Assembly: GCA_964436005.1 (NCBI GenBank)
Contig: CAYTBK010000137.1
Span: forward strand, 1 to 10,284
Length of the DNA: 10,284 nt
Origin: JAGNHB01 sp964436005
GTDB taxonomy: Bacteria; Acidobacteriota; JAAYUB01
Direction of reading: 5' to 3'
Shown: piece after piece, positions 5,475-10,284 of the stretch
Layout: every line of letters starts with the position of its first letter
How positions within the stretch are numbered: the first letter of the stretch is position 1
Notes under the pieces: model-generated
Told to the model about the DNA's origin: nothing
Seen by the model: only the letters and a program-made list of their open reading frames with translations
Database searches by the model: none
Made by a program: the position numbers and the translations under genes

Positions 5475-8432
5475 TCAGGAAACCCCGATCACGATCAGGC
5501 CCAGGACGACCAGGTCCAACGCGTTGATCTTGCCGTCCTGGTTCACGTCGCCCTCTCCCTCCGCTATCGCTTCGCCCGCCGGGCACCTGGCCAGTTTCCA
5601 GGCCAGCAGGATCAGGTCCTGGGCGTTGACGACACCGTCCTGGTTCACATCGGCGTCACATTGGACCGATACCCGGGCGGCATTGCTGTCGGTCGTTCCG
5701 CAGCCATTACCCACCCTCACCCAGAAGTAGGTGGTCGACAGCAAGGGGGGGGTGGTGTAGGAACTGGCGTTCGTCCCCACGGGATTGGCCGTGCTTCCGG
5801 CGCTCCCCCGGTACCACTGGTAGGTCAGGGGCCCCGACCCGCCGGCCACAACGGACAGCGTTTTCGTCTGGCCGGCATTGATGGAACCGTTCTGCGGGTG
5901 GGTGGAAATCGAGGGCAGGCTGCAGACCGTGACCGTGGCGGTCTGGCTGTCGGCCGTGCCGCAGCCGTTGGTCACCCGCACCCAGTAGGACTTCGTGACG
6001 GTCAGCGCGGGGGTGGTGAAGGAACTGGAATTCGTCCCCACCGGGTTGGCGGTGCTGCCGCTGCTCCCCCGGTACCACTGGTAGCTCAAGGAGGCCGTGC
6101 CGCTGGCCGTGACGCTGAGAGTGGCCGTCTGCCCGCTGCTGATGGATTGGCTGTCGGGTTGATCGGTGATGGACGGCGCCGCGCAACTGCTAACGGTGAC
6201 CGTGGCCGTCTGGCTGTCGGCCGTTCCGCAGCCGTTGGTCACCCGCACCCAGTAGGACGTCGTGGTGGTCAGCGCCGGCGTGGTGAAGGAACTGGAGTTC
6301 GTCCCCACCGGGTTGGTGGTGGAACCGCTGCTTCCCCGGTACCACTGGTAGCTCAGGGTGGCGGTGCCCTCGGCCGTCACGTTCAAGGTGGCCGTGCCGC
6401 CGCTGGCGATAGTGGTGCCCTGCGGCTGGGCAGTGATCTGGGGAGCCGCGCAGGCGGTCACCGTGACGGTGGCCGTGTTGCTGTCGGCCGTGCCGCAGCC
6501 GTTGGTCACCCGCACCCAATAGGGCGTCGTGGCGGTCAGCGCCGGGGTGGTGAAGGAACTGGAGTTCGTCCCCACCGGGTTGGTGGTGCTGCCGCTGCTC
6601 CCCCGGTACCACTGGTAGGAGAGGGTGCCGGTGCCCGTGGCGGTGACCGAGAGGGTGGTGGTCTGGCCGCTGCTGATGGTCTTGCTCTGCGGGTGGGCCG
6701 TGATGGACGGCGCCGCGCAGATGGTGACGGTGGCGGTGTTGCTGTCGGCCGTGCCGTTGCTGTCCGTGACCCGTACCCAGTAGGATGTCGTTGCCGTCAG
6801 CGCCGGCGTGGTGAAGGTGTTGGCGTTCGTCCCCACCGGGTTGGCCGTGCTGCCGCTGCTCCCCCGGTACCACTGGTAGGAGAGGGTGCCGGTACCCGTG
6901 GCGGTGACCGAGAGTGTGGCCGTCTGGCCGCTGTTGATGGTCTGGCTGTCGGGCTGGTCGGTAATGGTGGGGCCGGCCGGGGCGTTGTTGTTCACCTCGA
7001 CGCTGAAACCCGTAGCGGTAGATGAGGTTACAGTGATGGTGATGTGGTTGGTGGCGTCCGTGTAGGTTTCCCCGGCGGTGTACATGGCGCCGGTGTCGCC
7101 GTCGCTGCCCATGACATGGGCCGGGATGGACCGGGTGGTCAGCACGTCGTGGACGATGACGGCCGCGCCGGGCAGCTGCCCGTCGTAGCCCACCTCCTTG
7201 CGGGCCTCCACGGTGTAGTAGTGGGTGGCCGACCCGCCGATGGGCACCACGATCATCTTCGTGTTGGCGTTGGAGGGCTGGGCCAGGCGTTCCAGGGTCA
7301 CGGTCTGCCGGGTGCCGGTGGCCACGGTGACCTTCTGCCCGGATGGGATCCAGCCCAACCTGTCCTTGTGGTAGGCGATGGTGTGCTGCCCCACGCAGCC
7401 GTAGGTGGCGTCGGAAGGGTCGCACTGCCAGGAATTGCTCATGACGTCCCAGGAGTTGTCGTAGGTGGCCGCTTCCGAGAAGCAGGAGTGGGGCAGGCCG
7501 AAGCCGTGTCCCATCTCGTGCTGCAGGGGGGCGATGTGCTGGTACCCCCAGGGCGCCTCCCAGGTGGCCCGCCACACTCGGGACTCCCCATCGAGGGTGG
7601 CGTATTTCCCCCCGCCCCAGGAATAACCGTCCAGGTCGTCGTTGAAGAAAAGGTTGATGCCCACGTACTGCGTGTAGTCGATGTCGGCGTCCGCGGCCGC
7701 CGTGGCGTCGAGGAACAGGGCGTCCAGGTCGGCATCTTCGGGGCTTCCGGTGATGTAGTGGGAGCGGGGGTACGGAAGCGTGTACCAGCGGGTGGCGACG
7801 TAGCTCCCGTCGGTGGAGATGTTGCCGTAGGACACCTCGTTCCAGTAGTGGTTCATCTGGGGGTACGAACTCCCGAACATGTTCTGGAAGAAGCTGATGG
7901 TTTTCGGTTCGTCCGCCACGTCGCTGAACTTGACCGGGATGGTGACCCAGGGCTGGGGTCCGGTGAGGGCGCTGGGCCTTTTCACCGACTCGTCGCCGGC
8001 GGCCAGGCGGTCGACGTACAGCTGCCGGCTGCCGGACCGTCGGTCGGGTTCGACGAGCAGGACGCCGGAGACGGCCACCCGCTTGCCGTTGGCGGCGTAG
8101 AGGGCGCCGTAGTCGAAGCCTTCCTCGCTCCACACCAGCCTGACCCGCGGCTGGCCGTCAGGGCAGACGAAGGCTTCCATCCGGGGCTGTCCCCCGCTTT
8201 CCGGGCCGGGGTCGCCCCAGACGAGGCTCAGCACGCCTTCCAGGCCCGGCGAGTCCTGCTCCCCCGCCCCGCCGCCGCCCCTGGCAGCCGAACCGGCGGC
8301 CAGCGCGCCGCAGGCGCCGGCGGCCAGCACGGCGAGAATGACGCCGCACCGGAAAACCCGGGCCAGGAAACGGCAGCCAGAGGCGGCGCAAGACCGGCTC
8401 CGGATCGATGGAAACGACGTCGGGTGCTTCAT
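5475..8432 (-). CDS. Secreted metzincin-type protease with five Ig-like repeats and a dockerin
   Basis: A 985-residue exported protein. A long basic n-region with hydrophobic core 30-45 forms the signal peptide. The protease domain is about 160-365: HEMGHGFGLPH (305-315) gives H305, E306, H309 and H315, the metzincin pattern HExxHxxGxxH, and WDVMS (328-332) is a plausible Met-turn with M331. The layout resembles M6-like proteases, but those I know usually have Asp at the third zinc position. A linking beta-rich region (366-485) leads to five Ig-like repeats (487-924), each with SYQWYRGSSGST-like and YWVRVTNGCGTADS-like blocks. The C terminus (926-985) holds two dockerin-type calcium loops: D928/N930/D932/N936/D939 and D962/N964/D966/N970/D973. 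Start ATG 8432 has AGGAGG 5 nt upstream (8438-8443). It probably degrades extracellular protein. Whether the dockerin binds a cohesin partner cannot be told here. Confidence 0.88.
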   Translation of the reverse strand: MKHPTSFPSIRSRSCAASGCRFLARVFRCGVILAVLAAGACGALAAGSAARGGGGAGEQDSPGLEGVLSLVWGDPGPESGGQPRMEAFVCPDGQPRVRLVWSEEGFDYGALYAANGKRVAVSGVLLVEPDRRSGSRQLYVDRLAAGDESVKRPSALTGPQPWVTIPVKFSDVADEPKTISFFQNMFGSSYPQMNHYWNEVSYGNISTDGSYVATRWYTLPYPRSHYITGSPEDADLDALFLDATAAADADIDYTQYVGINLFFNDDLDGYSWGGGKYATLDGESRVWRATWEAPWGYQHIAPLQHEMGHGFGLPHSCFSEAATYDNSWDVMSNSWQCDPSDATYGCVGQHTIAYHKDRLGWIPSGQKVTVATGTRQTVTLERLAQPSNANTKMIVVPIGGSATHYYTVEARKEVGYDGQLPGAAVIVHDVLTTRSIPAHVMGSDGDTGAMYTAGETYTDATNHITITVTSSTATGFSVEVNNNAPAGPTITDQPDSQTINSGQTATLSVTATGTGTLSYQWYRGSSGSTANPVGTNANTFTTPALTATTSYWVRVTDSNGTADSNTATVTICAAPSITAHPQSKTISSGQTTTLSVTATGTGTLSYQWYRGSSGSTTNPVGTNSSSFTTPALTATTPYWVRVTNGCGTADSNTATVTVTACAAPQITAQPQGTTIASGGTATLNVTAEGTATLSYQWYRGSSGSTTNPVGTNSSSFTTPALTTTTSYWVRVTNGCGTADSQTATVTVSSCAAPSITDQPDSQSISSGQTATLSVTASGTASLSYQWYRGSSGSTANPVGTNSSSFTTPALTVTKSYWVRVTNGCGTADSQTATVTVCSLPSISTHPQNGSINAGQTKTLSVVAGGSGPLTYQWYRGSAGSTANPVGTNASSYTTPPLLSTTYFWVRVGNGCGTTDSNAARVSVQCDADVNQDGVVNAQDLILLAWKLARCPAGEAIAEGEGDVNQDGKINALDLVVLGLIVIGVS
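5661..6974 (-). repeat. Five tandem Ig-like domain repeats, about 264 bp each
   Basis: In-frame tandem repeats inside the protease gene. In protein order they are R1 6974-6720, R2 6719-6453, R3 6452-6186, R4 6185-5925 and R5 5924-5661. The marker GTACCACTGG on the + strand recurs at 5811, 6072, 6339, 6606 and 6867, spacings of 261, 267, 267 and 261. R2 and R3 share an exact 42-base run (6547-6588 and 6280-6321), so they are alike in DNA and not only in protein. R5 is the most diverged. R2-R5 each have a Cys at the domain start and one in the NGCG turn; R1 lacks both. Such repeats usually act as spacers or adhesion modules. Confidence 0.9.
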
Positions 8433-8464
8433 GGTGCCCTCCTGCCTGCCTTGTGCTATCTCCC

Positions 8465-8493
8465 ATTTTACGGCTGATTCGACGGTCTGTCGA
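8465..8493 (-). promoter_or_regulatory. sigma70-like promoter of the protease gene
   Basis: On the - strand TCGACA (8488-8493) and TAAAAT (8465-8470) are 17 bases apart. Each differs by one base from the TTGACA and TATAAT consensus. The predicted start near 8458 leaves a leader of about 26 nt containing the AGGAGG of the protease gene. It lies downstream of the 8515-8545 hairpin, so the protease would be transcribed separately from the phosphatase. Confidence 0.55.
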
Positions 8494-8514
8494 CCCCGGC
8501 CGCACTATAGACGA

Positions 8515-8545
8515 ACGCCCGCCGGGCGATCTCCCCGGCGGGCGT
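8515..8545 (-). terminator. Perfect 12-bp GC-rich hairpin after the phosphatase gene
   Basis: Left arm 8515-8526 and right arm 8534-8545 are perfect reverse complements, ACGCCCGCCGGG and CCCGGCGGGCGT, with a 7-nt loop. It lies about 63 bp past the stop of the acid phosphatase gene (same strand) and before the protease promoter. On the - strand the stem is followed by TTCGTCTAT, which is only weakly U-rich, so it may be a non-canonical terminator or an mRNA-stabilising stem. Confidence 0.5.
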
Positions 8546-8607
8546 GAGGCGTTTGCCGTCGCGTTCGGGCCGGTGGACCGCCCCTCGCTCCGGGTGATGG
8601 AACGGGG

Positions 8608-9501
8608 TCAGCGGCAGGGCACCTCCGGCGGCAATCCAGGCTTCCCGTCCGGGGCGAAAAGGGCCTCCCGCCGGAGCCGGAGCTTCTCCTCTCGGGTCAA
8701 TTCCTTCCCCACGCCGTAGATGTTGCGCTCCCAGTCCCCGTACATCGGGTTGGGCAGCAGCACGAACCGCTTGCCGAACTCGTCCTTGTGGGCGTCCACG
8801 GCTTCCAGCCGCTCGCCGAGCCCGTTGGCCGGGAAGAAGTCGGCGAAATCGATGAGGTTGTCCCCCAGCAGGAGGACCACCCGGTACTTCTCCGCCACCT
8901 GCTTCCGACGGCTTTCCTTGCTGGGCGTCCGGCAGTCGTCCCGGGTGAGCAGCTGGGCCATGACCGCCTGGGGGAAACCGTTCTTCTTCATGAAGACCAG
9001 GGTGGCTTCCCGGATCGCGGACACCCGGTTGGTGATGTAGAAAATCCGCCCGCCCGCGGAATCCACGTGCCGCAGGAAGTCCAGCGCGCCCGGGATGACC
9101 GTCCCTCTCCCTTCCACCACCCAACGCTGCCAGTTCGCCTCGTTGTTCTCGGTGCCCGACATGACCCGGCGGGTGTAGTCCGCGGTCCAGACCAAGGTGT
9201 CGTCGATGTCCGTAACCACCGCCAGTCCCTTCCCGGAACCGTTGGCCACGACCGCATCGTCGAAGATCCGGCGGGCCAGGGCGTAGGCCTGGTAGCAGAG
9301 CGCGCGCCCCTCCCCCGACTGCAGCCAGAGCGTGCCTCCGACCAACTGTTCGGCGAGGGGATCGGCGCCCCGGGAGGCAGCCCCGGGGAGCGGCTCTTGC
9401 GCGACCAGGCAGGCCGGCCCGAGCGTCAGCGCAATGATCAAACCCAATATTTCCCTTTGAATCCAGGCACGCGCAAAGCGCGGTCCAGGCGTCGTTTTCA
9501 T
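8608..9501 (-). CDS. Exported class C acid phosphatase / 5'-nucleotidase, e(P4)-like (HAD superfamily)
   Basis: A 297-residue exported phosphomonoesterase, probably releasing phosphate or nucleosides from nucleotides. Seen: a signal peptide (hydrophobic 18-30). The N-terminal helix LWLQSGEGRALCYQAYALAR (58-77) matches the typical W-x-Q-x-S-x-E-x-x-A-L-x-x-Q-x-Y region of e(P4) proteins. HAD motif I is VVTDIDDTL (95-103), with D98 as nucleophile and D100 as acid/base. Motif II is YITNR (155-159), a basic segment S194-K200 supplies the motif III Lys, and GDNLIDF (213-219) is motif IV. Family e(P4) members are lipoproteins; here C31 follows G-P-A, a poor lipobox, and cleavage after LVA (34) is equally possible. 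ATG 9501 has GGGAGG 9 nt upstream. The frame stays open further upstream into the divergent HD gene, but that part is antisense shadow. Confidence 0.92.
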   Translation of the reverse strand: MKTTPGPRFARAWIQREILGLIIALTLGPACLVAQEPLPGAASRGADPLAEQLVGGTLWLQSGEGRALCYQAYALARRIFDDAVVANGSGKGLAVVTDIDDTLVWTADYTRRVMSGTENNEANWQRWVVEGRGTVIPGALDFLRHVDSAGGRIFYITNRVSAIREATLVFMKKNGFPQAVMAQLLTRDDCRTPSKESRRKQVAEKYRVVLLLGDNLIDFADFFPANGLGERLEAVDAHKDEFGKRFVLLPNPMYGDWERNIYGVGKELTREEKLRLRREALFAPDGKPGLPPEVPCR

Positions 9502-9537
9502 CGGATCAGTCCTCCCGTCGGCTTTGCGCCTGTTTTC

Positions 9538-9551
9538 CACTATGAATAGTG
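9538..9551. repeat. 14-bp palindrome in the phosphatase leader
   Basis: CACTAT-GA-ATAGTG, with perfect 6-bp arms. It sits about 37 bases upstream of the phosphatase ATG, just downstream of the start predicted from the TAAAAT at 9563-9568. It could be an operator or a small leader stem; nothing identifies a binding protein. Confidence 0.4.
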
Positions 9552-9562
9552 AAAGATTGCTT

Positions 9563-9606
9563 ATTTTACCTGTTGGCCATTCCGATATTCCGTGACCTGT
9601 GTCACC
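9563..9606 (-). promoter_or_regulatory. Candidate CRP-type class II promoter of the phosphatase gene
   Basis: On the - strand TAAAAT (9563-9568) is a good -10, but no -35 is found 17 bp upstream. GTGA-N6-TCAC occurs at 9592-9605, the core of the CRP consensus TGTGA-N6-TCACA (outermost bases differ). The centre of that site is about 42 bp before the predicted start near 9556, where class II CRP activators bind in place of a -35 element. Which CRP/FNR-family protein would bind is unknown. Confidence 0.42.
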
Positions 9607-9611
9607 AGACT

Positions 9612-9625
9612 TGCAGTTGACTGCA
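9612..9625. repeat. 14-bp palindrome between divergent genes
   Basis: TGCAGT-TG-ACTGCA, with perfect 6-bp arms, 6 bp from the CRP-like site. It may be a second operator in the divergent region. The remainder of 9626-9725 shows nothing I can assign. Confidence 0.35.
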
Positions 9626-9725
9626 TCGTTCATAGGAAATTGGAAGCGACATCCCGGTTCGGTCGGGCGCAGGAGGCCGGCCACGCCGGGCGGGCGCACA
9701 AACCGCGCTCCTCGGCTGGACTTCG

Positions 9726-9734
9726 TGCTATCAT
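9726..9734 (+). promoter_or_regulatory. Extended -10 promoter element of the HD-domain gene
   Basis: TG-C-TATCAT is an extended -10 with one mismatch from TATAAT. No TTGACA-like -35 is found 17 bp upstream (9706-9711), which extended -10 promoters tolerate. The predicted start near 9741 leaves a leader of about 28 nt with GAGG before ATG 9769. Confidence 0.45.
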
Positions 9735-9768
9735 TCGTTTTGGATCTTCGAACAAAGAGGAAAAAGGC

Positions 9769-10284
9769 ATGAAACGGGAAGAAGCCGCGAACCTGATGCA
9801 GGAATGGGTCGAGAAGGACGGCCTGCGCAAGCACGCCTACGGGGTGGAGGCGGCCATGCGCGCCTACGCCGCCAAGTTCGGCGAGGACGCCGAGACCTGG
9901 GGCGTGGTGGGCCTGCTGCACGATTTCGACTACGAGCGCTACCCCACGGCCGACGACCACCCCTTCCGGGGCGCCGAGCACCTGCGCTCCCTGGGCCTGG
10001 ACGAGACCCTGGTCCGGGCCATCCTGTCCCACGCCTCCTACACCGGCGTCCCCCGGGAGACACTCCTGGCCAGGACCCTCTTCGCCGTGGACGAACTGGT
10101 GGGGATGATCACGGCCGCCGCCTACGTCCAGCCGTCGCGCAAGGTCGCCGACGTCACCCCCAAGTCCGTTCTGAAAAAGATGAAGGACAAGGCCTTCGCC
10201 CGCAGCGTGAACCGCGACGAGATCCGCCTGGGCGCCGAGGAACTCGGCGTGCCCCTGGAGGAGCACATCGGCTTCGTCATCGCC
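9769..10284 (+). CDS. HD-domain metal-dependent phosphohydrolase, 5' part
   Basis: The frame is open to the window edge: 172 residues, no stop. Seen: KHAYGVEAAM (21-30) with H22, the HD pair in GLLHDFDYERYP (48-59; H51, D52), H64, H88, and AVDEL (106-110) with D108. These form the H...HD...D metal site of the HD superfamily. PSRKVADVTPKSVLKKMKDKAFARSV (122-147) is the conserved C-terminal block of a widespread, stand-alone HD family of roughly 185-190 residues, so only a short tail is probably missing. There is no signal peptide, so it is cytoplasmic. The substrate of this small HD family is not established to my knowledge; nucleotides are the usual guess. The start ATG is supported by GAGG about 10 nt upstream and by the extended -10 element. 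It is transcribed divergently from the acid phosphatase gene. Confidence 0.87.
   Translation, partial: MKREEAANLMQEWVEKDGLRKHAYGVEAAMRAYAAKFGEDAETWGVVGLLHDFDYERYPTADDHPFRGAEHLRSLGLDETLVRAILSHASYTGVPRETLLARTLFAVDELVGMITAAAYVQPSRKVADVTPKSVLKKMKDKAFARSVNRDEIRLGAEELGVPLEEHIGFVIA

Noticed and set aside
5661..6974. Possible CRISPR-like or minisatellite repeat array
   Set aside because: Period is 261-267 bp, in frame and coding for Ig-like domains with no spacers of CRISPR size.
5400..7025. 541-codon open frame on the + strand across the Ig repeats
   Set aside because: Its repetitive Gly/Arg-rich product simply mirrors the repeat DNA of the protease gene on the other strand.
7044..8477. 477-codon open frame on the + strand over the protease domain
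   Set aside because: Antisense to the HExxHxxGxxH domain; no family motif and no ribosome site.
9502..10266. Extension of the phosphatase frame upstream through the HD gene
   Set aside because: The signal peptide and Shine-Dalgarno place the start at 9501; upstream codons are antisense to the HD-domain gene.

Overview
This is a high-GC bacterial window with tightly packed genes. It holds eight protein genes, two of them cut by the window edges. No rRNA, tRNA, insertion sequence, CRISPR array or prophage gene was seen. An ECF sigma factor with a zinc-binding transmembrane anti-sigma factor, several exported hydrolases, and a secreted protease with Ig-like repeats and a C-terminal dockerin point to an environmental bacterium with a cell envelope of the Gram-negative type. 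The Ig-repeat plus dockerin architecture recalls Acidobacteriota or neighbouring uncultured phyla, but that placement is a guess from protein style and not from a marker gene.

Layout. On the + strand, the 3' end of a CheX/CheC-type phosphatase (1-288) overlaps a PAS-GGDEF diguanylate cyclase (281-1219). A membrane glycosyltransferase of family GT39 (1231-2802) follows, with somewhat less GC-biased codons. It converges on a block of genes on the - strand. Read in the direction of transcription, from high to low coordinates, that block is: an e(P4)-like class C acid phosphatase (9501-8608), a metzincin protease with five Ig-like repeats and a dockerin (8432-5475), an exported isoaspartyl peptidase/asparaginase (5378-4290), an ECF sigma factor (4184-3537) and its anti-sigma factor (3540-2836). 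An HD-domain phosphohydrolase runs off the right edge on the + strand (9769-10284), divergent from the phosphatase.

How the genes may work together. CheX-like phosphatase and PAS-GGDEF form a translationally coupled signalling pair linking a phosphorelay to c-di-GMP. The sigma/anti-sigma pair has an ATGA overlap and a close match to an RpoE-type promoter upstream, so it is probably autoregulated. The three exported enzymes (phosphatase, protease, isoaspartyl peptidase) look like nutrient scavenging or protein turnover outside the cytoplasm. The sequence gives no proof that they are one regulon.

Regulatory DNA that can be supported: the ECF promoter at 4223-4250, a sigma70-like promoter at 8465-8493 for the protease, a 12-bp perfect hairpin at 8515-8545 after the phosphatase, and a 267-bp divergent intergenic region (9502-9768) with a CRP-like site, two further palindromes and an extended -10 element for the HD gene. 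I did not find a convincing undescribed multi-gene system. The most unusual element is the protease with its nearly identical tandem repeats and dockerin.
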